Positions 15,231 through 24,646 of a stretch of 39,153 nucleotides of DNA are shown one piece after another; within the stretch, counting starts at the first letter, position 1; the number at the start of each line of letters is the position of its first letter. Position numbers and translations under genes: made by a program. This DNA is from CAYRJA01 sp964424455 (GTDB lineage Bacteria > Bacteroidota > Bacteroidia > Chitinophagales > UBA10324): the NCBI GenBank assembly GCA_964424455.1, contig CAYRJA010000017.1:1-39153 (forward strand), in the 5' to 3' direction. The notes beneath the pieces were generated by a model. The model was not told the origin of the DNA. It was given only the letters and a program-made list of their open reading frames with translations, and searched no databases.

Positions 15231-17327
15231 ATGCAGCAATCTCTACTCTTAAATATCATCCCGTTCAATCCACCGGCAGGCAAAAAAACTTTTGCATTAT
15301 ATCGGCAAAGGCAGCCTGCCTTTGTTCCGGTATTTAAGGATGATTTGGAAGGGTTGCTGGAAGATAAATTCACAGAAGAAGAATTACAACAACTGCAAAA
15401 ACTCTACACCGATTTTCAACCAGCCAAAGAAGGCGCAATCGAACTGGACATTGACTTGTCAGTTTCCACCCGGTTTGCAAATCATTACTACCGTTACCTC
15501 ATCAGAAAATATTTTGAAGGCATTGCAGACATTATGCACCAAAACTTCACAAGCGAAACGGAGGTATGGTTTCACAATGCTGAAAAGAGCACAAATAAAT
15601 TCAATGTTTACAACCAGTTTACTTTAAAGGTGCAGCACGGCAGAGTTACGGATAATCCTGAATTGGTGCTTTCATTCGATGGAACAACAAAGGTTCTGAA
15701 AACTCCTGTTTCAAAAATTTACAACTTCAATACAAATCTCTACAATTGGGTTGTTTGCAATGGTCGTTTATACAAATGGAAATACCGACCTGAAGAAGTA
15801 ATCAATCAACCTGAGAACTGTTATCCGGTATTAAGCAATCAAATCAAACCGCATTTTGAAATTGCTTTTGACATACCGGATTTAAAAAACAGGTATCCCA
15901 AATACCTGAATTTTTTGCAGGACTTTTACACCACTTATTTACGAACAGATCCTTTCCGCCAGATAATTGATTTATCGCAGGATGGTTTTTACAAACCTTC
16001 TGTGGAGCAGGTTCGCATTATCAATCCCACCTCCAACGACTTGTTGTATTCCAAGCTGCCGGATGGCTCAGGGCATAGAAAAGGAAAGGAACCAAAGAAA
16101 GATTTTAAAAGTAAAGGTCCTTATCGCTTACCGCAGCATCCAAGCAACTTCAAGTTCTTTTTTATTTACCAGGCATCCGATAAAGCAGGAGCAGTAACTG
16201 AGCTATACAAATACCTGAACACCGGATATAAAGACGACAGGTTTCCATTTCCAAAGATGCAGGATTACATCAAAATGCCTTTTGAACTTGACATCTCAAA
16301 AAATATAGAGTTCGATACCGTTCAAAATGCAGTGGCAGCCGTGAAGAATGCCGTGCGGAATACTGATTGGTTGCCTGATACGCAATACATGGCACTGTTT
16401 GTAAATCCCGTTCCGAAGTTAGAGAAAGATGAAACGAGAAAAAACATTTACTACAAGATCAAAGAGATCCTTTTGTATGAAGGAGTGCTTTCGCAGGTAA
16501 TCAAAAGCGAACACCTTTACAAAAATGGAAAACCAAATTCCTACTTCAATACTTTTTTACCGCACATTGAAATTGCAATGCTTGCAAAGTTCGGAGGCAT
16601 CCCTTGGAAACTCGATAGACCACCCGTTGATGAATTGATTGTTGGCGTTGGTGCATTTTATTCCGTTACAAGAAAAACAAGGTTTGTAGGTTCAGCTTTC
16701 TGCTTCAACAATGAAGGAATTTTTAAAGGGTTTGACTGCTTCCGCAGTGATGATACAACAAGCATTGCAGGTTCAATCAGAGAAGCTGTAGGAAAGTTTA
16801 TCGTTACCAATCACACCGTAAAACGGTTGATCATTCATTTCTACAAAGACATTGGCAAAAAAGAATTGGAGCCAATCATGCGAACGCTCCATACATTGGG
16901 ATTGAACATTCCTGTAATTGTTGTTACCATCAATAAAACCGAAAGCAAAGAACTGTTGGGCTTTGATTACAGCGATGCACAAAACTTAATGCCATACAGC
17001 GGAACAATCGCAAAAGTGGGAAAGGCAGAATACCTTTTATTCAATAATACCCGCTATGATGCAGCATCAAAACCGGCACAAAAAGAATATCACTTTCCGG
17101 TAAAGATTGCCCTGTCCTCCACTGTCGAAGGAATGTTGGACGACATGAACTTAGTGGAACAGTTAATTGACCAGGTGTATCAGTTCAGCCGCATGTATTG
17201 GAAAAGCACCAATCAGCAGAGCTTGCCTGTTACCATCAAATACCCGGAAATGGTAGCTGAGATTTACCCCCATTTCCAGCATGACAAGTTGCCGGATTTT
17301 GGAAAGGAAAATCTTTGGTTTTTGTGA
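15231..17327 (+). CDS. Long prokaryotic Argonaute with degenerate PIWI catalytic site
   Basis: 698 residues, the size of a long pAgo. The C-terminal half aligns by eye with MID and PIWI domains. NIYYKIKEILLYEGVLSQVI (Y408, K411, Q422) is a MID 5'-end binding signature, and LAKFGGIPW (K453) marks the MID/PIWI junction. PIWI shows ELIVGVGAF, RLIIHFYKD and a C-terminal SLPVTIKYPEMVAE. In active enzymes the first catalytic Asp sits in VGIDV; here it is G474. The third sits in an IHRDG-like strand; here Y538. It is therefore probably unable to slice and resembles long-B pAgos, which act through guide-directed recognition and partner effectors. It is co-transcribed with the type I system (4-bp gap) and followed after 45 bp by a LIV transporter. 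The pAgo call is firm; inactivity is strongly suggested. Confidence 0.9.
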   Translation: MQQSLLLNIIPFNPPAGKKTFALYRQRQPAFVPVFKDDLEGLLEDKFTEEELQQLQKLYTDFQPAKEGAIELDIDLSVSTRFANHYYRYLIRKYFEGIADIMHQNFTSETEVWFHNAEKSTNKFNVYNQFTLKVQHGRVTDNPELVLSFDGTTKVLKTPVSKIYNFNTNLYNWVVCNGRLYKWKYRPEEVINQPENCYPVLSNQIKPHFEIAFDIPDLKNRYPKYLNFLQDFYTTYLRTDPFRQIIDLSQDGFYKPSVEQVRIINPTSNDLLYSKLPDGSGHRKGKEPKKDFKSKGPYRLPQHPSNFKFFFIYQASDKAGAVTELYKYLNTGYKDDRFPFPKMQDYIKMPFELDISKNIEFDTVQNAVAAVKNAVRNTDWLPDTQYMALFVNPVPKLEKDETRKNIYYKIKEILLYEGVLSQVIKSEHLYKNGKPNSYFNTFLPHIEIAMLAKFGGIPWKLDRPPVDELIVGVGAFYSVTRKTRFVGSAFCFNNEGIFKGFDCFRSDDTTSIAGSIREAVGKFIVTNHTVKRLIIHFYKDIGKKELEPIMRTLHTLGLNIPVIVVTINKTESKELLGFDYSDAQNLMPYSGTIAKVGKAEYLLFNNTRYDAASKPAQKEYHFPVKIALSSTVEGMLDDMNLVEQLIDQVYQFSRMYWKSTNQQSLPVTIKYPEMVAEIYPHFQHDKLPDFGKENLWFL

Positions 17328-17372
17328 GAGAAAACCGGAGAAAACCCAAAATAAAATTGTTTTGTAAAATTT

Positions 17373-18260
17373 ATGTTTCTACAGCTTCTCTTTAATAGCA
17401 TTATTTCAGGATTACTCCTTGCTCTTGTAGCTGTAGGATTCAATTTGATTTTTAATACTACCAAAGTTTTTCATTTAGCCCATGCGGGAATATATGTGTT
17501 CGGTTCATACCTCCTGATGATGTTTCTGAATTATTTTAATGCAGAACAATCTTTGGCAACTTGGCTGGTTTCAATAGTCTTATGCTTCTTGGTAATTATT
17601 CTTTTGTCATCTCTTATTGAACGATTGGTCTATTATACTCTTGCCAAAAAAAATTCAGGTCAGGCTATTACCCTCATTTCTTCAATGGGGGTTTATATCT
17701 TACTGGTAAACTTCATTGCATTGAAGTTTGGCAATGAAGCTAAATTTATGAATGTAGATTTAGGCAAAAGCATAACTCTTATCAATCTGACTATCGTTCC
17801 TATTCAGTTACTTCAACTTGCAATCGCTTTTTTAATACTCACATCTATCCTTCTATTTCAAAAGTCAAAAGTATTTCTTCGTGTAAGAGCAGTAATGAGC
17901 GAACAAACGGTTGCCTCTGTTTTGGGGGTTAATACAAAGAGAATAAGGTTACTTGCAATAATAATCGGTGGCTTACTTGCTGCAATCGCTTCAATCCTTA
18001 AACTGTATGATACTGGAATTACTCCCTACTCTGGAATGACAATCACATTAACTGCATCAGCAGCCGTTATTATAGGAGGTAGTAATTCATTGAAGGGGAC
18101 CATCATTGCTTCACTCTTAATTGCGGCACTTCAAACTGCTACAGAATGGTTTCTTTCGTCACAATGGAAGGACGGAATGACTTTCATGCTTTTGATATTT
18201 ATTCTCCTTTGGAGAACTGAAGGAATTGTATCATTTAAAATGCGTGTAGAAGAAAAATGA
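17373..18260 (+). CDS. Branched-chain-amino-acid-type ABC transporter permease (LivH-like)
   Basis: 295 residues, about eight hydrophobic segments, normal LivH size. The family motif TASAAVIIGGSNSLKGTIIASLLIAALQTATEW near the C-terminus is clear. LivH and LivM form the inner-membrane channel of HAAT-type importers, which take up branched-chain amino acids, amides, urea or similar small solutes. It overlaps the next permease by 4 bp. LIV-type importers are uncommon in Bacteroidota, and one on an island between an Argonaute and a signalling cluster is odd. The substrate cannot be read from the sequence. Confidence 0.9.
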   Translation: MFLQLLFNSIISGLLLALVAVGFNLIFNTTKVFHLAHAGIYVFGSYLLMMFLNYFNAEQSLATWLVSIVLCFLVIILLSSLIERLVYYTLAKKNSGQAITLISSMGVYILLVNFIALKFGNEAKFMNVDLGKSITLINLTIVPIQLLQLAIAFLILTSILLFQKSKVFLRVRAVMSEQTVASVLGVNTKRIRLLAIIIGGLLAAIASILKLYDTGITPYSGMTITLTASAAVIIGGSNSLKGTIIASLLIAALQTATEWFLSSQWKDGMTFMLLIFILLWRTEGIVSFKMRVEEK

Positions 18261-19126
18261 ACTACCTACTTCACATACTTATTATGTGCGAGATATATCT
18301 CATTCTTGCTTTAGCAATGAATTTATTGGCAGGCTATTCAGGACTGCTCTCTCTTTCTCAGGCAGCATTTTATGGTATTGGTGCTTACACTACTTCCCTT
18401 CTGGTTACAAAATCAGGTGTAAATTTTTCAATCGCTTTAGCTGGTGCAGTTCTTTTTAATCTTGTGGCTTGCCTTCCTGTAATTTGGTTTGCTATCCGAC
18501 TTCGGGATTTGTTTTTCACTTTGGCAACCTTAGCGTGGCAGGTTATTGTTTTTACCACACTTTACAATTGGGTTTCTGTTACCAACGGTCCATTTGGAAT
18601 ATCAGCTATTCCAAAACCAGTCTTATTCGGCTTCCAACTTAATTCAATCCCTCAGTTTGCTTTGTTTGGCGGAATCGTATGCATTTTAGTTTGCGTATTC
18701 TTTTACCTATTACATCGAACTCCTATGTCTCGATACTTTCAGGGTGTTCGTGATGATCAACTTGCTTTGATGTCATTCGGTAAAAACCCAAGTTATTACA
18801 AGGCAATTGCAATTCTTATTTCAAGCGGCATATCTGCAATTGCAGGAGCTTTGTTTGCCTCATATTTCAATTACATTGACCCCACCTCTTTTAAACTGGA
18901 AGAATCAATTCTAATTATTTCAATTGTTCTGATCGGAGGGTTAGGAAGCATTAAAGGTTCCATTGCGGGTGCTATATTTTATGTTTTGCTTCCAGAAGCA
19001 ATAAGGTATTTGAACATTCCTGATGCAGTTGCAGCGAATCTGCAAATGATGATTTATGCACTCATTTTGATTTTGGTGGTGATGTTTCGTCCTTACGGGT
19101 TTTTCGGAAAATACAGATTTGAATAA
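18257..19126 (+). CDS. Branched-chain-amino-acid-type ABC transporter permease (LivM-like)
   Basis: 289 residues with multiple membrane segments. NLLAGYSGLLSLSQAAFYGIGAYTTSLL near the N-terminus and ESILIISIVLIGGLGSIKGSIAGA near the C-terminus are standard LivM motifs. ATG overlaps the stop of the previous permease gene (ATGA), and the ATPase gene begins at the very next base after its stop, so the unit is tightly coupled. It pairs with the LivH-like protein to form the translocation path. Confidence 0.9.
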   Translation: MNYLLHILIMCEIYLILALAMNLLAGYSGLLSLSQAAFYGIGAYTTSLLVTKSGVNFSIALAGAVLFNLVACLPVIWFAIRLRDLFFTLATLAWQVIVFTTLYNWVSVTNGPFGISAIPKPVLFGFQLNSIPQFALFGGIVCILVCVFFYLLHRTPMSRYFQGVRDDQLALMSFGKNPSYYKAIAILISSGISAIAGALFASYFNYIDPTSFKLEESILIISIVLIGGLGSIKGSIAGAIFYVLLPEAIRYLNIPDAVAANLQMMIYALILILVVMFRPYGFFGKYRFE

Positions 19127-19837
19127 ATGATTTTAGAAGTAAGAAATATTGCTAAACATTTCAATGGGCTGAAAGTTCTTGAAGATGTATCGTTGTCAGT
19201 TCCCACAGCAACCATTTCTTCCCTTTTTGGAGAAAATGGTTCAGGCAAGACAACCCTGTTTCATATTCTCAGTGGTTTTCTGAAAGCCGATTCCGGGGAG
19301 GTCTTTTTTGACGGTAAAGAAATTGACCGGCTAACTTCAGTAGAAATATCAAAACTTGGCATTGGAAGAGGTTGGCAAACACCACGGATTTTTAAAAACC
19401 TTTCAGTCCTCGACAATCTTTTATTGGCAACCCGCAATCATCCCGGAGAAAGGGTTTCAAACTACTTTTTTCAATTAAGAAAAATTCAAGCATTTGAAAA
19501 TGCTCAAAAGGCAAGGGCAGAAGTCATTTCAGAACAAATCTCGCTTTCGGGAAAACTTGGGAAAACTGCTGGTTCACTCTCTTTGGGGCAGCAAAAACTG
19601 CTTTCCATCGGCATGTTGCTGATGAGTGAAGCAGAATTGCTGTTTTTGGATGAACCCTTTGCAGGTGTGAGCGGGCAGATGGTTGACCAAATTTCTCAGA
19701 CATTGAAAACATTGAAGGGAAACGGCAAGACCATAATAATAATTGAACATAATCGGGCAAAGGCGAAAGAAATAAGTGATGCTGTTTTTTTTCTTGTGAA
19801 AGGGAAAATTCAGAGTTCTGAAGATTTAATATTATGA
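19127..19837 (+). CDS. ABC transporter ATP-binding protein (LivG-like)
   Basis: 236 residues, slightly shorter than typical LivG (about 250). Walker A is GENGSGKT (near 35-42), the signature is LSLGQQ, Walker B is LLFLDEPFAGV, and the switch histidine lies in IIIEHN. The signature LSLGQQ deviates from LSGGQ at one position, as is common in LivG. It powers the LivH/LivM-like channel together with the next ATPase, which it overlaps by 4 bp. Confidence 0.9.
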   Translation: MILEVRNIAKHFNGLKVLEDVSLSVPTATISSLFGENGSGKTTLFHILSGFLKADSGEVFFDGKEIDRLTSVEISKLGIGRGWQTPRIFKNLSVLDNLLLATRNHPGERVSNYFFQLRKIQAFENAQKARAEVISEQISLSGKLGKTAGSLSLGQQKLLSIGMLLMSEAELLFLDEPFAGVSGQMVDQISQTLKTLKGNGKTIIIIEHNRAKAKEISDAVFFLVKGKIQSSEDLIL

Positions 19838-20553
19838 ATAACGAAACAACAATTCTGCAAGTAAATGATCTCTCAACAGGTTATGGGAGCAATACTGTAT
19901 TGCAGGATGTGTCTTTTCAGATCGGTGCAGGAGAAGTCTTGGCTATAATTGGGCAAAATGGATCTGGCAAGTCAACACTATTGAAATCTCTTTCAGGATT
20001 ACTTCCATTGAAAACTGGGAATATAAAATATAACGGCAGCAAGTTGAAAACCTTAAAACCTCATACATTAGTGAAGCAAGGCATTTCATATTTCCTGCAA
20101 GGTGGATTAATAATTCCTTCACTCACTGTCAATGAACACTTGGAGTTGGCGGCTTACCAAAGTGGTAAAAATCTAAGCAATGGAGTTAGCGAGGTGATTT
20201 ACGAGCAGTTTCCAAAATTGAAACATTTAATAAGTAAGAGAGCAGGCAATTTGAGCGGTGGAGAAAGACAAATGTTGTCATTTGCTATTTTGATTGTGCA
20301 GGAAACTAATCTTTGGTTTCTTGATGAACCAACAGCCGGTTTGTCTCCTGAAATGGTAAATTTTACCTCTGACTTCTTAAAGAAAAAAAGCGCAGAGAAA
20401 AATATAACCTTGCTTCTCGTTGAGCATAACATGGAGGTTGCTTTTCATTTAGCATCTCATGTTATTGTTGCAAAAAATGGCACTCTTAGTCGCAAGTTTG
20501 AAGAATCAGAATTTAAGTCAAAGAATTTTTTAAATGAATGTGTTTACAACTAA
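19834..20553 (+). CDS. ABC transporter ATP-binding protein (LivF-like)
   Basis: 239 residues, the usual LivF length. Walker A is GQNGSGKS, the signature is LSGGERQM, Walker B is LWFLDEPTAGL and the H-loop is LLVEHNMEVA. All motifs for ATP hydrolysis are intact, so the importer should be functional rather than a degenerate sensor. The receptor gene starts 12 bp downstream. Confidence 0.9.
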   Translation: MNNETTILQVNDLSTGYGSNTVLQDVSFQIGAGEVLAIIGQNGSGKSTLLKSLSGLLPLKTGNIKYNGSKLKTLKPHTLVKQGISYFLQGGLIIPSLTVNEHLELAAYQSGKNLSNGVSEVIYEQFPKLKHLISKRAGNLSGGERQMLSFAILIVQETNLWFLDEPTAGLSPEMVNFTSDFLKKKSAEKNITLLLVEHNMEVAFHLASHVIVAKNGTLSRKFEESEFKSKNFLNECVYN

Positions 20554-20565
20554 AATAAATTAAAA

Positions 20566-21729
20566 ATGAGCATCACAAAAAAGACCAGCACTCACTGGAT
20601 TAAAAGGAATGTAGTTTTCCTCTCTATCTTATTTCTATCCATTCTTGGAGGATTAAGTAGTTGCAATCAACAACAGAAAACATCTTCAAAAGAAATTAAG
20701 ATTGCGTGTAACCTGCCGTTGACAGGCGATTTAGCAACTTATGGTGTAGCAGTTCGAGATGGAGCTAATTTAGCATTGGATGACCTGAAAGATTCATTGA
20801 AGAATAATTCCACTTCACTGAATTTCGATTTTCAGGACAACCAGGGAGCGCCAAAAACTACTGTAAGTATTTTTCAAAATCAGATGCTCAAAAATCCGAA
20901 CATTTATATGTCCGGTGTTTCTCCACAAACCATGTCAATCATTGACCAACTCAGTGGTAAAGGAATAGCACACTTCGCCTGGGTGTATGCAGCTAACATC
21001 TGCACTAAATATCCGAACACATTCAGGACTTGGTTAAATTTTAATGCTGAGGCGGAACACTATATTGACTATGCAAAATCAAGAAAACCAACAAAGGTTG
21101 CAATCTTCTATGTGAACATAGAAGTATGTCAATATGAGTTTGATTCCATAGTTGTTCCGGCATTGCATTCATTGGGTATAAAAGATGTAATGGTTGAACC
21201 TTATGATATTGGAAATTCTGATTTTAAAAATTTGGCAGCTAAGGCAAAAAACTTCAAACCTGATTTGATTTTATTAAATGGATTTAAAGGTCACATGATA
21301 CAGTTGATTAAAGATTTCAGAAGCTACAACCTCATAGCAGACGGAAATACAATGTGCTCTTATGATTTATTGGATGCAGCACCGGAATTAAGCAACGAAC
21401 AATTAGAAGGATTAAGATACACAGTTCCATACTTTGTGATAAATCAAAATGAGCCGAAAATAAAAGCATGGCGAGATGAGTTCAGGAAAAAGTATAATAG
21501 GGAACCGCTTTATACTGATGCCTATGCTTACGACATGGCTTATGCTATTTACTATGCTTCAAAGAAAACTGCTTCGCCAGTTACTAATGAGAATGTAATT
21601 AAGGAACTTTTGGCTACACAATTCGATGGCATAACCGGACCATTCAAGTTTACCGATAAGGGAGATTTAATCTTGTCATTGCAAACTTGCTATTATCAAA
21701 ATGGCAATTTGATTCCTCAATCAAAATAG
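20566..21729 (+). CDS. LIV-type periplasmic ligand-binding lipoprotein (LivK-like)
   Basis: 387 residues. A long N-terminal hydrophobic signal peptide ends in a lipobox LSSC with lipidated C33. The mature part has a Peripla_BP_6/LivJ-type fold: IKIACNLPLTGDLATYGVAVRDGANLALDDL, a hinge region with FRTWLNFNAEAEH, and YTDAYAYDMAYAIYYA near the C-terminus. As an anchored receptor it would bind a small solute and deliver it to the LIV channel. Because a kinase gene follows after 16 bp, it could also report ligand status to the signalling proteins. The kinase itself lacks membrane segments, so any coupling would have to run through the ABC complex or through imported ligand. That part is speculation. 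Confidence 0.9.
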   Translation: MSITKKTSTHWIKRNVVFLSILFLSILGGLSSCNQQQKTSSKEIKIACNLPLTGDLATYGVAVRDGANLALDDLKDSLKNNSTSLNFDFQDNQGAPKTTVSIFQNQMLKNPNIYMSGVSPQTMSIIDQLSGKGIAHFAWVYAANICTKYPNTFRTWLNFNAEAEHYIDYAKSRKPTKVAIFYVNIEVCQYEFDSIVVPALHSLGIKDVMVEPYDIGNSDFKNLAAKAKNFKPDLILLNGFKGHMIQLIKDFRSYNLIADGNTMCSYDLLDAAPELSNEQLEGLRYTVPYFVINQNEPKIKAWRDEFRKKYNREPLYTDAYAYDMAYAIYYASKKTASPVTNENVIKELLATQFDGITGPFKFTDKGDLILSLQTCYYQNGNLIPQSK

Positions 21730-21745
21730 GATAACAGACCACAAA

Positions 21746-24646
21746 ATGGATATTAATGATCCCGTAATACCGAACATTTTAAAGCATGGGAGTGAATTAA
21801 AACGGGTGAATCTGACCCTTGCAAGAGAGTTTAATGAACCTCAATCCACGATTAATGCTACATCCTTCTTTGAAAATTCGGGTCTTGAATTACTGCGTGA
21901 CATTATTTTAAAGGAGTTGGGAGAAGATAACATTAAGTCATGTTTTTTTGAATATTCAACTTTGTGTTCGACAATTGGTAGCGATATTTTATCTGCATTT
22001 TTATGTGTTTGGCAAAAAGAGAATCATTTGGACATCAAAACACTTGAAGGTGATTTAGACAATATTATTAAAACCTTATTCGCTGAGTCCCTGTCCTTAT
22101 ACTATCTTCCGAAGTTCTTCATTCAACCAGATGAAGACAAAGCGAATATTACAATATTGCCAGATTTTAAATCGCACAAACGCTATACAGAAATTGCTGA
22201 GGATTTCAATAAATATCTGGATAAATTTAATTCTGCGATTCAAATAAATCCTGAGCAAATTAAATACAGACCTCTATCAGAAATTGAGGACGATAAAAAA
22301 ACATTCGTTCAAAATTTATCATTGTCCAATGTTGATTATGAGTTGGTAAAGGAAAGAAGTGTAAAATTTCACAGAAGCGACCCTCTTCCAAACCATCTTT
22401 TACTTCATCATTTATACGATGAGAAATTATACAAAAACAGAAATGAGAATTACAAAACTATTTTGATTTCCATTCCAATGTTAGGTGCTCCTTTTCTGAC
22501 ATCTACAAACCAATTTAATGGACAAGGTGCACTATTTCTATACCTGATAACCGATAAGCAAATTGATGAATCTTTCCGAAATAAAATAACCTCACTTGTA
22601 AAGAGCATTTCGGAAACAAATAAAGATTTAACCTACAATTATTTGTTCGATGTCGGTTACAGATTTGCGAAAGAAGCTAAAAGAAATTCCATAAAGGCTG
22701 CTATCTCACAAGTAATAGATAGGCAGATGTCACACAATATAAATTCTCATGTGCTGGCAAATCTCGTTACTAAAGACGATTTGCAACCCGCATTGATCAG
22801 ACCGTTTTTAAAATACTTACAAACCAGAATTGAATTTATTGCAGATATTGTAACAACAGAACCGCTTATAACTTTCCCTTCGGCAATAAAAGATGACATC
22901 CTAAGCCGTTTTTCAAATATGAAAAATGGAAAACCAGAGTCAACGGGGAACAATGAAAAAGAAGGGCAGGCATACCTTCTCAAATATATCAGCGGCTCAA
23001 GCGAAGTAACTTACGATGATTCAAGCGAGTCTAAAAAGAATATCAAAATAGAATTTGAAGGTGATGAAAACACTAAAGCTGCTATTCCGAATGACATTTT
23101 AGGCGCACAGGCTTTTTATGTGATTCTTGAAAATATTATCAGAAATTCAGTAAAACATTGCCTTATACCTACTATTACTTATGAAGGTGATTTGGGCAAG
23201 GTTTCCAAGAAGAATTTATGCCTAACCATAAGTGCAGAAAAATTTGATCATGAATATTTGAAAGTAGTTATAAGGGATAATTTAGGTATTGATAATTCCA
23301 TTCAAAGAAACAGAAAAGACTTTTCATTTCTTGCCGAAAGGAATTTAGATTTTATTACCTGGATGAATAAGAAAATTGATCGAGCAGTATTAGATAATAC
23401 AGGAAAATTACGAGAAGGAGATTGGGGGCTATTAGAAATGAAAATCTGTTCTGCATACCTGCGAAAATTTCCTTTAGTTGATTTAGATAATGAAGCAAAT
23501 CCTCGGCTTTTTAACATTTCACTAATGGACAATAATATAGGTTACGAGTTTTTTTTATTGCGACCTAAACTTGCCTGTATTGTTTTTAATGCTATTCCAG
23601 GAGATTTAGATGTAAAGAAATTTGAAGACTCAGGAATTGATATTGTCAGTAAAGATGATGTTGACTTTAATCTTCTCTTGCATTATGGCATATTGAAAAA
23701 GAATAGTGATAGGGAAGGTAAAACAAGTCACAAATACTTGATTGTTGAAAAAGGAGTTTTTCTGGAAGATAAGAAATATGATAGCAATCAACCTATGCTT
23801 CTTCTTTCTACCGAGGAAATATGTAAGATTCTAAATGGCTCTCCTGAGTTAGCCATACTAAAACATTTTTTTCACGGGGATGTAGTTAAAGAGATGGTTT
23901 TCTTGGATGATACTAAACCAACACCAAAAAACTCAGAGGAAAATAAAGCAAAATTAATTTTTCATTTTCATGCAGATAGAGAATCAAATAAAGAGTTATT
24001 TGAAAACTATCCTAAGTATCTTGATTACTATGAACCTTATTCAACTCAATCTGCAACAGTTAAACTGAAAAAAGATTATGATGAAGTTTCAGAGGAAGCC
24101 AAAGAAATTCTGAAACTTGAAATGAATTTAGCTGCAAAACTTGAAGTTGCAATATTGGATGAACGAATACAATCTGAAGCCTGCAAGATTAATGCTGTTC
24201 ATACATCAAATGTAAATATTAACAGAGGTGATAAATTCCAAATATTAGAGGGCATGAAAGTTTTCATACCTGAAGAAAAATCAGAATTTAACCTTAACGC
24301 CAATAGTTTTTTAGAAGGGGCAAAAGAGGAAGAGAGAATCTCATATAAAATTAAAGAGTGGATCAAATTAAAGGCAGAACACTGTAACTATATTCTTATT
24401 CATCAGGGGATAATCGAAAAACTGTTAGGATCAACTGATGTTGGGAAAATAGAAAATTTCGTCAGGGATTTTGAAAAACAAAAAGCCAAGCTAATAATTA
24501 TCTCTGGTCGAGGCAAACCTTCTAACCTCCCAAATGATGTTTTCTATTTACCCTTTTCATTAGTAAACCAGTATGTAGTTTCATATAGAAGCAAAATATA
24601 CTTATACAAATTACTCATTTCAGCAAGAAGATACCGTCATGACTAA
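21746..24646 (+). CDS. Large soluble GHKL histidine-kinase-like sensor protein
   Basis: 966 residues, no membrane segments. A GAF-like region (about 225-300: TILISIPMLGAPFLTS ... GALFLYLITD) leads into a dimerisation helix with RQMSHNINSHVLANL (around 327-340), the candidate phospho-acceptor histidine region. The GHKL ATPase follows: N box ENIIRNSVKHC (from about 462), a G1-like VIRDNLG, and a G2-like GDWGLLEMKICSAYL (from about 558). The last ~400 residues are unusual. They include an alpha/beta end domain (YILIHQGIIEKLL ... KLIIISGRGKPSNLP) that may be receiver-like. The N-terminal ~200 residues are unrecognised. It overlaps the next gene by 8 bp and heads a signalling cluster. Kinase-like ATPase is confident; the histidine and the sensed signal are inferred. 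Confidence 0.8.
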   Translation: MDINDPVIPNILKHGSELKRVNLTLAREFNEPQSTINATSFFENSGLELLRDIILKELGEDNIKSCFFEYSTLCSTIGSDILSAFLCVWQKENHLDIKTLEGDLDNIIKTLFAESLSLYYLPKFFIQPDEDKANITILPDFKSHKRYTEIAEDFNKYLDKFNSAIQINPEQIKYRPLSEIEDDKKTFVQNLSLSNVDYELVKERSVKFHRSDPLPNHLLLHHLYDEKLYKNRNENYKTILISIPMLGAPFLTSTNQFNGQGALFLYLITDKQIDESFRNKITSLVKSISETNKDLTYNYLFDVGYRFAKEAKRNSIKAAISQVIDRQMSHNINSHVLANLVTKDDLQPALIRPFLKYLQTRIEFIADIVTTEPLITFPSAIKDDILSRFSNMKNGKPESTGNNEKEGQAYLLKYISGSSEVTYDDSSESKKNIKIEFEGDENTKAAIPNDILGAQAFYVILENIIRNSVKHCLIPTITYEGDLGKVSKKNLCLTISAEKFDHEYLKVVIRDNLGIDNSIQRNRKDFSFLAERNLDFITWMNKKIDRAVLDNTGKLREGDWGLLEMKICSAYLRKFPLVDLDNEANPRLFNISLMDNNIGYEFFLLRPKLACIVFNAIPGDLDVKKFEDSGIDIVSKDDVDFNLLLHYGILKKNSDREGKTSHKYLIVEKGVFLEDKKYDSNQPMLLLSTEEICKILNGSPELAILKHFFHGDVVKEMVFLDDTKPTPKNSEENKAKLIFHFHADRESNKELFENYPKYLDYYEPYSTQSATVKLKKDYDEVSEEAKEILKLEMNLAAKLEVAILDERIQSEACKINAVHTSNVNINRGDKFQILEGMKVFIPEEKSEFNLNANSFLEGAKEEERISYKIKEWIKLKAEHCNYILIHQGIIEKLLGSTDVGKIENFVRDFEKQKAKLIIISGRGKPSNLPNDVFYLPFSLVNQYVVSYRSKIYLYKLLISARRYRHD

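Noticed and set aside
17340..17372. Separate promoter for the LIV transporter genes
   Set aside because: TTGTTTTG at 17357-17364 matches seven of eight -7 bases, but no TTTG lies 19-21 bp upstream, so I did not list it as a promoter.
20566..21729. Simple nutrient-uptake operon unrelated to the kinase genes
   Set aside because: Not excluded, but the 16-bp gap to the kinase gene, the lack of any terminator, and the island location favour a linked role. It is kept as the main alternative rather than the call.
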